From assembly GCF_040654195.1 (NCBI RefSeq), contig NZ_JBFAHM010000008.1, positions 186,001 through 250,000 on the forward strand: a stretch of DNA of 64,000 nucleotides. The letters run 5' to 3'. Each line of letters begins with the position of its first letter. The stretch's first letter is position 1. Source of the stretch: Hamadaea sp013361475 (lineage in GTDB: Bacteria; Actinomycetota; Actinomycetes; Mycobacteriales; Micromonosporaceae). The notes below the pieces were generated by a model. That model ran no database searches. It was not told where the DNA came from and was given only the letters and a program-made list of their open reading frames with translations. This document shows, in pieces, positions 9,850-17,989 of this stretch. The position numbers were made by a program, and so were the translations under genes.

Positions 9850-12618
9850 ATGTCCACAGTTGAGATTCGAGTCCTCGGCAGCCTCAGCGCCCGTGTCGAC
9901 GGCGCCGAGGTTCCCCTGGGCGGCCCCAAACAGCGGGCCGTCCTGGCCAGCCTGCTGCTGGCGCGGCCCCGCTCGGTCTCCACCGGACGCATCATCGATG
10001 ACGTGTGGGACGGGGAGACCGCTCCGTCGCTGACCACACTGCACGCGTACATCGCCGAACTGCGGCGGGTCCTCGAACCGGGCCGGCGGATTCGAACCGC
10101 CGCCCGCGTGCTGACCACCGAAGGCAACGGGTACGCCCTGCGGGTGGACGCCGCCGGCGTCGACAGTGCCGAGTTCGCCCGGCTGGCCGCCGACGGCGCC
10201 CGGCTGCTGCGCGACGGTGACTGCGGTCCCGCACTGGCCGCGTTCGACGAGGCGCTCGCGTTGTGGCGCGGCCCGGCGTACGGGGACTTGGACGGCTTCG
10301 GTTTCCTGGACGCGGAGATCCGCCGGCTCGAGCAGGCGCACGACACCGTGACGCTCGACCGCTTCGAGGCGCTGATCGACCTCGGGCGGCACAACGAAGT
10401 GCTGGGCGACCTGCACGCGTACGCCGCCGAGCAGCCGCTCGCCGAACGCGGCTGGCGGCTCTACGCTCTCGCCCTCTACCGGGCCGGGCGGCAGACCGAC
10501 GCGCTCGACGTTCTGCGTACCGCTGAGGACCTCCTCGCGGACAGCTTCGGGCTCGACGCGAGCCCGGTGCTGCGCGATCTGCGTACGGCGATCCTGCGGC
10601 ACGACTCGCAGCTCGCGCCCGCTTCCGTGGCCTCACCGGAAACGATTCCGCACCTGCCGCATCCGGTGTCCTCCTTCATCGGCCGTGCGGACGACCTCGC
10701 CGCCACCGAGCGCGCGCTCGCCACCGCCCGGCTCGTCACCGTCACCGGCCCGGCCGGCATCGGCAAGACCCGGCTGGCGATCGAGACCGCCCACCGCCGC
10801 CCCGGCCCGGACGGCCCCTGGTTCGTCGACCTCGCCGACCTGCGGCAGCCCGACCTCGTGGCCGCGCAGATCGCCCGGACGCTGGGCGTACCCGTCGAAG
10901 CGCTGACCCACCTGCTCGCCGCGCGGCAGACCTTGCTCGTGCTCGACAACTGCGAGCACCTCGTCGACGCGGTCCGCGACTGGTGCGCCCAGATCCTGAC
11001 CCGATGTCCCGGCGTGCGGATCCTGGCCACCAGCCGCGAAGCGCTGGGCATCATCGGCGAAGTCATCGTCGACCTGCCGCCGATGACCACCGACGCGCAC
11101 CGGCTCTTCACCGACCGCGCCGCCAACGTCCTGCCCGGTTGGACGCCCGACGCGGACGAGTCGGCGCTCATCGACCGGATCTGCGGGCAGCTCGACGGGC
11201 TCCCGCTGGCGATCGAGCTGGCCGCGGCCCAATGCCGGGTGCTGTCGCTCAGCCAGATCGCCGCCGGGCTCCCCGGGCCGACGCCGGTCACGGAACCGGA
11301 CCGCGCCCCGCGTCATCGCGACCTCGGCCACGCCATCGCCTGGAGCTACGACCTGCTGCCGCCCGCCGAACAAGCCCTCTTCGAACGGCTCAGCACGTTC
11401 GCCGGACGCTTCGACCTCGACGCGGCCGCCCAGGTCACCGCCACCCCCGACGCGCTGCCGTCGGTGGCGGCGCTCGTGCGGAAATCACTGCTGCGCGTCG
11501 AATACGGCGCCGGGCCACGCCGCTACCGCATGCTCACCGCGCTGCGCGCGTTCGCCGCCGCCAAGCTCTCCACAAGCGACACCGCCGAGCTCGCGGCACG
11601 GCATCGGGTCTGGGTCACCGGCTGGGTCGAGGCCGCGGAATCCGGTCTGCGTGGCTTCGAGGCGTACGCCGAGATCCGCCGGCTGGAATCCGATCAAGCC
11701 GAAGCCCGAGCGGCGCTCACCTCGGCCCTGCTCGACGGCGACGGTCGCACCGCACTGCGCATCGCGGCCGCCCTGCACTGGTTCTGGTACCGGCGCGGCT
11801 ACATCACCGAAGGCCTCACCTGGTTGCAGTCGGCGCTCGACCTGGCCCGCGACGCGCCCGACTCGTTGCGCGCGCGGGCGCTGCTCGCGGTCGCCGGACT
11901 GAGTTACCTGCGGGGCGACGCGGCGACCGCCATCAGCGCCGCCGAACAGGCGCACGAAGCGGCCCGCCGCGCCCGCGACCGGCTCACCACCACGTATGCG
12001 GTGATGCACCTCGGGCACTTCCGCGCCCTCCTCGGCGACCTCGACACCGCGTACGCCCACGCCGTGATGGCCGAGCGAGGTGCGCGGGCACTCCGCGTAC
12101 CGTGGCTGCAGACGGAATGCCTGATGATCCTGGGCAATGTCCACCGCCTGCGCGGCGACCCCGCGCGAGCGCGCGCCGACCTCGCCACCGCGATCAAGAT
12201 CGGCGAAGCCTGCGGCCATCGATGGGCGACCGGCTCCGCGGCCTGGACCGCGATGAAGTCCGCGATCGACGCGGGCGAGCCGGAAGCCGCGCTGGCCATG
12301 GTGGCCGACATCGTCGGCCCGTTGGAGGCGGACCTGGACCTCACCGCGTGGCTGGTCCTGGCGCACACGACGGCCGCCGCCTTCGCCCACAGCGGCCGTC
12401 CCGAGCCGGGCGCGCTGCTCCTCGGGGCCGTCCAGACGCTCGGCGGCCACATCGGCTTCTCGCCCGAACTGATGGACCCGATCGACGGCCCACGCGAAGC
12501 CGCCGCCGTCCGCGACGCGCTGCCACCCGCTGTCCTGCGGGAACTCGTGGCACAGGGCGCGCAGCTCAGCCGTGTTCAGGCCACCGAGATCATCGCCGCC
12601 GCCCTCCCCGTCGGCTAG
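9850..12618 (+). CDS. AfsR/SARP-family transcriptional regulator with NB-ARC and TPR
   Basis: This protein has 922 residues from ATG 9850 (MSTVEIRVLGSLSARVDG); an alternative ATG at 9811 adds 13 residues of weak character. The order is an OmpR-like winged helix (1-95), a bacterial transcriptional activation domain (about 95-245), an NTPase with P-loop GPAGIGKT at 300-307 and LLVLDNCEHL as Walker B, then TPR-like helices to the end. This is the AfsR-like architecture of pathway or pleiotropic regulators of secondary metabolism. It diverges from the secreted-protein gene and may control it. It lies 23 kb from the PKS locus, so cluster-specific control is not shown. Confidence 0.92.
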   Translation: MSTVEIRVLGSLSARVDGAEVPLGGPKQRAVLASLLLARPRSVSTGRIIDDVWDGETAPSLTTLHAYIAELRRVLEPGRRIRTAARVLTTEGNGYALRVDAAGVDSAEFARLAADGARLLRDGDCGPALAAFDEALALWRGPAYGDLDGFGFLDAEIRRLEQAHDTVTLDRFEALIDLGRHNEVLGDLHAYAAEQPLAERGWRLYALALYRAGRQTDALDVLRTAEDLLADSFGLDASPVLRDLRTAILRHDSQLAPASVASPETIPHLPHPVSSFIGRADDLAATERALATARLVTVTGPAGIGKTRLAIETAHRRPGPDGPWFVDLADLRQPDLVAAQIARTLGVPVEALTHLLAARQTLLVLDNCEHLVDAVRDWCAQILTRCPGVRILATSREALGIIGEVIVDLPPMTTDAHRLFTDRAANVLPGWTPDADESALIDRICGQLDGLPLAIELAAAQCRVLSLSQIAAGLPGPTPVTEPDRAPRHRDLGHAIAWSYDLLPPAEQALFERLSTFAGRFDLDAAAQVTATPDALPSVAALVRKSLLRVEYGAGPRRYRMLTALRAFAAAKLSTSDTAELAARHRVWVTGWVEAAESGLRGFEAYAEIRRLESDQAEARAALTSALLDGDGRTALRIAAALHWFWYRRGYITEGLTWLQSALDLARDAPDSLRARALLAVAGLSYLRGDAATAISAAEQAHEAARRARDRLTTTYAVMHLGHFRALLGDLDTAYAHAVMAERGARALRVPWLQTECLMILGNVHRLRGDPARARADLATAIKIGEACGHRWATGSAAWTAMKSAIDAGEPEAALAMVADIVGPLEADLDLTAWLVLAHTTAAAFAHSGRPEPGALLLGAVQTLGGHIGFSPELMDPIDGPREAAAVRDALPPAVLRELVAQGAQLSRVQATEIIAAALPVG

Positions 12619-13091
12619 GCGTAGGTGATGGCGAAGAGGCGGTCGGCCGGGTCCACCCGGGCGGACAGCAGCGCGCCGGGCACGAGGGCCGAGTCGGTCG
12701 CGTGGGTCGTCTCGGCTTCGAAGGTTTCGAACCCGGGGCCGCTGATCCGCAGGCGGAGCATCAGTTCCGGGTCCTCGCCACCCAGATGGTTCGCCACGGT
12801 CAGGATCTCCGCCGTCGCGGCGACACCGGCGGCGGTCAGCTGACGGGCGTCGCGGCGGGAGCGGTTCACGATATGCCAGCCGAACAGGCCGAAGCCGACG
12901 CCGACGATCGTCGTCAGCACACCGCCGGCGAGCGGGCCCCAGAAGTCCTTTCCCGACAGCTGGCGGCCCTGTGACACGTCGGCGGCGAGCAGGATGGGGC
13001 CTGGCAGACAGATCGCCAGGAACAGCAGTCGGCAGAGCAGTGCGCCGATCGGACCGATGCGGGCTTCCGCCTCCCGGGGCGTACTCGTCAT
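12615..13091 (-). CDS. Small membrane protein of unknown function
   Basis: This 158-residue protein has two predicted transmembrane helices (about 17-38, LLCRLLFLAICLPGPILLAA; about 53-72, LAGGVLTTIVGVGFGLFGWH). A basic stretch NRSRRDAR and a soluble C-terminal beta-rich domain follow. Its stop overlaps the SARP stop region by 4 bases in convergent orientation. No family is recognised. Confidence 0.7.
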   Translation of the reverse strand: MTSTPREAEARIGPIGALLCRLLFLAICLPGPILLAADVSQGRQLSGKDFWGPLAGGVLTTIVGVGFGLFGWHIVNRSRRDARQLTAAGVAATAEILTVANHLGGEDPELMLRLRISGPGFETFEAETTHATDSALVPGALLSARVDPADRLFAITYA

Positions 13092-13184
13092 CCCGGTAAT
13101 CTACTGCCTGGCCGTGGTGATCTAGGGGTGCAGATGGTTCGATGGTGAGCGGCAAGCTCATCGAAATCCGGACGGGGAGGATTC

Positions 13185-14447
13185 ATGGCCAGGCGTACGC
13201 TTCTGCGCGTCGCTGTCACCGCAGCGCTCGTACTTACGTCCACAGTGGTGCTTCGAGCGCCGGCCGCCGAGGCGGCTGCCGTCAATCCGGTCGTCGTCTG
13301 GGACGCCAACGCCCAGCAGGCCATCTGGGACGTCGCCCAGCAACAGCCGAACGAACAGGCCCGCAGCTTCGCGATGGTGCACGGGGCCGTCTACGACGCG
13401 GTGAACGCCATCGCAGGGAAGCCGTACCAGCCGTATCTCGTCGCACCGGCCGCCGACGGCACGGAGTCGGCCGAAGCGGCGGTGGCGACCGCTGCGTACC
13501 AGATGCTCCTCTCGTTGTTCCCTGCGCAGCAGGCCCGCCTGCTGGCGCAGTACGACGACGCCTTGGCCGCGATTCCCGACGGTGCCGCGAAGCAAGGCGG
13601 CATCTCGGTGGGTACGCAGGCCGCGGCCGCGATGATCGCGGATCGGCAGAACGACGGCGCGTTCGGTGCTCAGACGTGGATCGTCGGCACGCAGCCCGGC
13701 CGGTGGCGGCCGACGCCCCCGACGTACGCCTCGGCCGGCGCGTGGACCGGGCACGTCAAGCCGTTCCTCCTGCCCAGCGCGTCGATGTTCCGTACCTCCG
13801 GGCCGCCCGTGCTCACCAGCGCGGCCTACGCTCGCGACGTCAACGAGGTGAAGCGGATCGGCGGGGCCACCAGCACCGTGCGCACGGCCGACCAGACCGA
13901 GGCCGCGATCTGGTGGCACGACCGGCATCTCGCCGAGTGGGAGATCAAGCGCCAGATCGCCGTCGGCCAAGGGCTGAGCACCTTGCAGGCCGCGCGCATG
14001 TTCGCCATGGTCGACATGACCGAGGCCGACGCGCTGATCGCCTGCTACAACGAGAAGGAGTACTGGAGCTTCTGGCGGCCGGTGACCGCGATTCAGCTCG
14101 CCGACACCGACGGCAACCCGGCGACCGTGGGCGACCCGACCTGGATGCCGCTGCTGGTCACGCCGGCGTTCCCCGAGTACACGTCCGGCCACACCTGCTT
14201 CACCTCGGCCTCGATGACGACGCTCGCGTACTTCTTCCACCGCGACGACATCCCCTTCAGCGCCTACAGCCCGGCGGCCGATGCGACCCGGCACTACGGC
14301 AGCTTCTCGCAGGCGTTGGCCGAGGTCGTCGAGGCGCGTGTCTGGGGCGGCGTCCACTTCCGGTCCGCCGACAACCAGGGTGTGCGGATCGGCCTGTCGG
14401 TGTTCGCGTACATGGCGGCGGGGCGGTACTTCAAGCCGCGCAGGTGA
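13185..14447 (+). CDS. Secreted vanadium-dependent haloperoxidase-like / PAP2 protein
   Basis: This 420-residue protein has a signal peptide (residues 1-32, ending EAAA). A good ribosome-binding site (GGGGAGG) lies 6 bases before the ATG. The PAP2/haloperoxidase motifs appear in order: YWSFWRPVTAI (K/R-type oxyanion contact), PEYTSGHTCFTSA (the SGH loop) and ARVWGGVHFRSADNQG (R-H-D type, where the His would hold vanadate). Family members either halogenate with peroxide or act as acid phosphatases; the sequence alone does not decide. Secretion fits extracellular chemistry. The next gene is convergent. Confidence 0.88.
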   Translation: MARRTLLRVAVTAALVLTSTVVLRAPAAEAAAVNPVVVWDANAQQAIWDVAQQQPNEQARSFAMVHGAVYDAVNAIAGKPYQPYLVAPAADGTESAEAAVATAAYQMLLSLFPAQQARLLAQYDDALAAIPDGAAKQGGISVGTQAAAAMIADRQNDGAFGAQTWIVGTQPGRWRPTPPTYASAGAWTGHVKPFLLPSASMFRTSGPPVLTSAAYARDVNEVKRIGGATSTVRTADQTEAAIWWHDRHLAEWEIKRQIAVGQGLSTLQAARMFAMVDMTEADALIACYNEKEYWSFWRPVTAIQLADTDGNPATVGDPTWMPLLVTPAFPEYTSGHTCFTSASMTTLAYFFHRDDIPFSAYSPAADATRHYGSFSQALAEVVEARVWGGVHFRSADNQGVRIGLSVFAYMAAGRYFKPRR

Positions 14448-14469
14448 GCGCGGCGGGATCAGTCGTCCG

Positions 14470-14487
14470 TGGCTGGCGTGATGATCA
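14470..14487. repeat. Possible solo end of the 73-nt palindromic repeat
   Basis: TGGCTGGCGTGATGATCA differs by two bases from one end of the 73-nt palindromes at 16094 and 50908. It lies in the 43-base gap between convergent genes. It may be a decayed copy or chance similarity. Confidence 0.3.
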
Positions 14488-14490
14488 CTG

Positions 14491-15099
14491 CTAGCGCTGT
14501 GCGGTGAACAGACGATCGAGGTGATACGTCAGAATCGCCTCGGCCGCCTGGCCGTCGCGTTGGCCGCCGAGCACGCTGGAGCCGAGCCCGTTGGTGAGCG
14601 CCAGCAGCCCGGCGGCGATCGTCGGAGCGTCCAGGTCCCGATCGACCTCGCCCTGCTCTTGGGCACTCTGCAGGTGCCGGGTCAGGAACCGTTCCAGCGC
14701 GTCCGGATAAGTGCCGCCGTGCTCGGCGCCCAACGCCGGCTCCGCGAGGACGAGCGTGTAGTAGGCCGCGTAGGTTCGCGTCAGCCGGCGACCCTCGTCG
14801 TCGGTGGGCAGGATCGCCAGCAGCGTTCCGTAGACCGTCGATTGTGGAGTGGGCGGCAGACCCCGAGCGCGGATGTGCCGTTCGACCCGGGCCGACAGCT
14901 GCTCGCCCAGGTACGCCATCGCCCCGAGCAAAAGCTCGGTCTTGCTGTGGAAGTAGTACTGCACGAGGCGCAGCGACACGCCTGCCTCGGCGGCCACCTC
15001 ACGCATGCTCGCCGCCTGAAGTCCTCGGGAGGCCGCGATACGCAGCAGCGCCTCGCCGATCTCGCGACGGCGTACGTCGTGGTCCACTCGCTTCGGCAT
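14491..15099 (-). CDS. TetR family regulator
   Basis: This 202-residue protein has an N-terminal TetR helix-turn-helix (MREVAAEAGVSLRLVQYYF at about 32-50) and a helical ligand-binding domain. It diverges from an alpha/beta hydrolase gene; the 55-base gap holds a clean palindrome that is the likely operator. The regulator therefore probably represses both itself and the hydrolase until a small ligand binds. Confidence 0.9.
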   Translation of the reverse strand: MPKRVDHDVRRREIGEALLRIAASRGLQAASMREVAAEAGVSLRLVQYYFHSKTELLLGAMAYLGEQLSARVERHIRARGLPPTPQSTVYGTLLAILPTDDEGRRLTRTYAAYYTLVLAEPALGAEHGGTYPDALERFLTRHLQSAQEQGEVDRDLDAPTIAAGLLALTNGLGSSVLGGQRDGQAAEAILTYHLDRLFTAQR

Positions 15100-15117
15100 C
15101 CGATCAGCCTACCTTCG

Positions 15118-15133
15118 TGATACAGTCGTATCA
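15118..15133. promoter_or_regulatory. Putative TetR operator
   Basis: TGATAC-AGTC-GTATCA is a perfect 6-base inverted repeat with a 4-base spacer. It is centred between the divergent TetR (start 15099) and hydrolase (start 15155) genes. Confidence 0.65.
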
Positions 15134-15154
15134 TCAAAACTAGGGAGGCGCGCC

Positions 15155-16033
15155 ATGGGAATCAGCACCTTCACCGGTGATCACGCCCGCGACAAGTTCC
15201 TCTCGGCATACGAGCAGGCGATGGAGCGCTGCTGGCCGGCCGGCTGGACCGTGGCCGACGTCCCCACGACGTTCGGTCCGACGCGGGTTCACCAGTACGG
15301 ACCGGCTGGCGGCATACCCGTGGTGTTGCTGCCGGGCGCGGGCGGCAACTCTCTGATGTGGCACCGATACGTGGCGGACCTCGGACGCGATCGCCAGGTG
15401 CTGGCCGTGGACCCGGTGGGCGAGCCGGGCGGCTCACATCAGGACAGGTCCATCGAGAACTCCAGCGACATCACCGACTGGCTGAGCGAAGTGTTCGCCG
15501 AGGTGGGCGTCACACAGGCGCACCTGATCGGCTGCTCCTACGGTGGCTGGACCGCGCTGCAGCTCGCGTTGCGCCATCCGGAGCGCGTGGCGACGATGAC
15601 GCTGCTGGACCCGGCCGGCTTCGGAAAAGTCGGCAGCCGGTTCCTCGCCTGGGTGATCCTGGGCGGACTGGCCGGCTTGACCCCGAGACCCGTACGCCAC
15701 CGAGCCGCCCGGTGGCTGCGGAACGCGACGCTGCTCGACGACGACCTCATGGGGCTGGCTCGCGCGACGATGGGGTTCCGGCGACGGCTGCCCGTCCCGC
15801 CCGCGTTGACCGACGACGAACTGCGAGGTTGTTCCACGCCCGCGCTCGTTCTGCTGGGCGAGCGCAGCCAGCTCTATGACGCGGCCTCGGTCGCGCGGCG
15901 GCTGCAGGCGCTGAGCGACTTCTCCGTGGAGATCGTGCCGGACACGGGGCACGACCTGCCGGTAAGCCATCCTTCGCTGGTTGTGGAGCGCGCCCTGGGC
16001 CTCGTGACGCTTTCCTCCACCGGCACGCCCTGA
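15155..16033 (+). CDS. Alpha/beta hydrolase
   Basis: This 292-residue hydrolase has the oxyanion segment LLPGAGGNSLMW, the nucleophile elbow GCSYGG with Ser at residue 128, a late acid and the histidine in PDTGHDLPVSHP. A strong ribosome-binding site (AGGGAGG) lies before the ATG. Family members act as esterases, lipases or haloalkane-type hydrolases. The divergent TetR gene suggests induction by its substrate or product. Confidence 0.88.
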   Translation: MGISTFTGDHARDKFLSAYEQAMERCWPAGWTVADVPTTFGPTRVHQYGPAGGIPVVLLPGAGGNSLMWHRYVADLGRDRQVLAVDPVGEPGGSHQDRSIENSSDITDWLSEVFAEVGVTQAHLIGCSYGGWTALQLALRHPERVATMTLLDPAGFGKVGSRFLAWVILGGLAGLTPRPVRHRAARWLRNATLLDDDLMGLARATMGFRRRLPVPPALTDDELRGCSTPALVLLGERSQLYDAASVARRLQALSDFSVEIVPDTGHDLPVSHPSLVVERALGLVTLSSTGTP

Positions 16034-16036
16034 CAC

Positions 16037-16092
16037 GCTCCCCGCTTGGCGCTCCCCGCGTGGCGCTCCCCGCGTGGCGCTCCCCGCGTGGC
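16037..16092. repeat. Four tandem copies of a 14-base unit
   Basis: The unit GCTCCCCGCGTGGC occurs four times head to tail; the first copy has one change (CGCTTGG). The array starts 4 bases after the hydrolase stop and abuts the 73-nt palindrome. Confidence 0.85.
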
Positions 16093-16093
16093 G

Positions 16094-16166
16094 TGATCAT
16101 TGCGTCAGCCATGCTGTTTCAACGGACAATTCGCCGCGCGAAGCAGCATGGCTGACGCGATGATCA
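16094..16166. repeat. 73-nt palindromic repeat, copy 1
   Basis: The ends TGATCATTGCGTCAGCCATGCTG and their near-perfect inverse flank a centre of about 25 bases. The last three bases are the stop codon of the ECF gene on the minus strand. The reverse complement matches the element at 50908-50980 at 63 of 73 positions. It resembles a REP- or MITE-like dispersed palindrome without coding capacity and may also serve as terminator here. Confidence 0.8.
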
Positions 16167-17393
16167 AGAGGATAGCTGCTCGGCGAGGAAAGCGCGCTCT
16201 GCCTCGTTCGTGGTGAGCGCCAGGGCCTGGGTGTAGGCATCCCGAGCCTCGGCCTCGCGGCCGAGCCGCCGCAGCAGGTCGGCCTTGACCGCGGGCAGGT
16301 AGTGGTACCCGGGCAGGTCCAGCTGGGAGATCTCGGCGAGCGCGACCTCCGGCCCGGCGACCATGGCCAGCGGCACTGCCCGGTTCAGCGCCACGACCGG
16401 CGAGGGCCAGATCTCCAGCAATTTGTCGTAGAGCTGCACGATCTGCGGCCAATCGGTCTCCGCGTACGATGGTGCTTCGGCGTACAAGGCGGCGATCGCG
16501 GCCTGCAGCACATAGCGTCCGATACGTCCTGCGCGGAGCCCGGCCACGATCAGCTCGTGCGCCTCGGCCATCGCGGCGCGATCCCACAATGCGCGATCCT
16601 GGTCCGGCAGGCGGATCAGACGGCCCGCCGCATCCACGCGGGTCGCTCGCCGGGCATCGGTGACCAGCAGCAATGCGAGCAGGCCGGCCACCTCGGGCTC
16701 GTCGGGCATCAGCTCGCGCAGCATCCGCGCGAGGTGCAGCGCGCGATCCACGAGGTCCGTGCGGACCAGCTCCGCGCCCGACGGCGCGGTGTGCCCGGTC
16801 GTGAACAGCAGGTGGATGACCGCGAGCACGCCCCGCAGGCGATCGGGCAATTCAGCCCCATGTGGTACGCGATAAGGAATGCGAGCGCCCGAGATCTTCT
16901 TCTTCGCGCGCGTGATCCGGGCCGCCATCGTCGGTTCCGAGACGAGGAAGGCGCGCGCCACGTCCGGCGTGGGGATGCCGCAGACCAGCCGCAGAGTCAA
17001 CGCCACCTGGGCCTCTTGCGCGAGGGCCGGGTGGCAACAGGTGAAGATGAGCCGCAGTCGTTCGTCGGGCACTTCGTCGTCGTGGTCTTCGGCCGGCAGA
17101 TTGTCCATCACGGTGTCCTCGACGGTCTCCTCGGACGCCGCCAGCAGCGGAAGCTTCGACCGCAGGGTGCGTTCCCGCCGGATCGCGTCCAGCGCTCGCC
17201 GCCGGGCCGTGGTCGTCAGCCACGCCTCCGGATTGGCCGGGACGCCGTCGCGGGCCCAGCTCTCCAGCGCTGCGGCGTACGCCTCCTGCACGCACTCCTC
17301 GGCCAGGTCCAGGTCGTTCGTCAACCGCGCCGTCGCGGCGAGCACGAGTGCCCAGCCGCGACGGTGTGCCTCGGCGACCGCCTCCTCGATCAC
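16164..17393 (-). CDS. ECF sigma factor, ECF42-like with C-terminal TPR extension
   Basis: This 409-residue protein starts at GTG 17393 and overlaps the YCII stop by 4 bases. Residues 1-75 are region 2 (LTNDLDLAEECVQEAYAAAL, EAWLTTTARRRALDAIRR) and residues 100-170 are region 4 (LRLVCGIPTPDVARAFLVSE). A long C-terminal helical extension of about 230 residues follows (DUF6596/TPR-like). This architecture with an adjacent YCII (DGPF) gene defines the ECF42 group, where the extension rather than an anti-sigma factor is thought to control activity. It probably recognises the TGTCGA-N16/17-CGAC promoters seen in this window. Confidence 0.92.
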   Translation of the reverse strand: MIEEAVAEAHRRGWALVLAATARLTNDLDLAEECVQEAYAAALESWARDGVPANPEAWLTTTARRRALDAIRRERTLRSKLPLLAASEETVEDTVMDNLPAEDHDDEVPDERLRLIFTCCHPALAQEAQVALTLRLVCGIPTPDVARAFLVSEPTMAARITRAKKKISGARIPYRVPHGAELPDRLRGVLAVIHLLFTTGHTAPSGAELVRTDLVDRALHLARMLRELMPDEPEVAGLLALLLVTDARRATRVDAAGRLIRLPDQDRALWDRAAMAEAHELIVAGLRAGRIGRYVLQAAIAALYAEAPSYAETDWPQIVQLYDKLLEIWPSPVVALNRAVPLAMVAGPEVALAEISQLDLPGYHYLPAVKADLLRRLGREAEARDAYTQALALTTNEAERAFLAEQLSS

Positions 17394-17740
17394 CGACGCT
17401 CGACCGGCCCGCCGCCGGCGACCGGGCGTACCTCGACGCCGCCGCCGAGTTGGCAGGCCGGGTTGAGCTTGGCGATCGCCAGCGCCGCGTCGAGATCGGG
17501 CGCCTCGAGGATGTAGAAACCGGCGACGATCTCCTTCGCCTCGACGAACGGGCCGTCGGTGATCGCGTCGCCGCGTACCGAGGTTGCGAGCTCCCTCGGG
17601 GTCAGGGCGTACGCCGCCAGCAGAGCACCGGAGCGCTCCAGCTCCTCGGCGTGCCGGTCGTGCGGCGCGGTGTCCTGCGGGGTCGAGTCCGGCCCGTGGG
17701 CGGAGTCACCGGCGTAGATGAGAACTGCGTACTGAGCCAT
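17390..17740 (-). CDS. YCII-related (DGPF) protein
   Basis: This 116-residue protein starts with MAQYAVLIYAGDSA and has the conserved DGPFVEAKEIVAGFYI block near residues 70-85. It belongs to the YCII/DGPF family, a ferredoxin-like dimer fold whose biochemical role is unsettled. It is the first gene of a two-gene unit with an ECF42-like sigma factor. Ribosome-binding site AGGAAGG precedes the ATG. An ECF42-type promoter sits 44 bases upstream of the start, so autoregulation is likely. Confidence 0.92.
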   Translation of the reverse strand: MAQYAVLIYAGDSAHGPDSTPQDTAPHDRHAEELERSGALLAAYALTPRELATSVRGDAITDGPFVEAKEIVAGFYILEAPDLDAALAIAKLNPACQLGGGVEVRPVAGGGPVERR

Positions 17741-17783
17741 GATGGGTGCCTTCCTGCTCGGCTGTCGATCGGTACGCCTATAC

Positions 17784-17809
17784 GTCGAACAGGCTCCGCG
17801 AAATCGACA
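17784..17809 (-). promoter_or_regulatory. ECF42-type promoter of YCII/sigma operon
   Basis: On the minus strand, TGTCGA (17804-17809) is followed after 16 bases by CGAC (17784-17787), 44 bases before the YCII start. Four other copies of this pattern in the window have a 17-base spacer. The motif matches what is reported for ECF42 promoters. Confidence 0.65.
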
Positions 17810-17989
17810 GGCGGCCGGGCAGATTCTTCCCGGAATGTCGCCACCTTGCGAGCTCGTGTGCTCAGTATCCCGCGACCTGCGAGTAAGCGGGACTGTCGGC
17901 CGCGCGAATCGGGTCCTTGTGCCCTGCCGCGACCGTGGCGTCCGCTGCAGGCTGATCGCCGAACAGCGTCGGGCGAGCGGGAGGTCCAC

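Noticed and set aside
7326..9863. 845-codon open frame on the plus strand opposite the secreted protein
   Set aside because: Low-complexity antisense frame with no motifs and no ribosome-binding site; the minus-strand frame has a signal peptide and natural composition.
10083..10104. T-arm-like sequence GGCGGATTCGAACCGCC
   Set aside because: It lies inside the SARP coding region in frame (RRIRTAARVL), and no acceptor or D-arm can be found around it.
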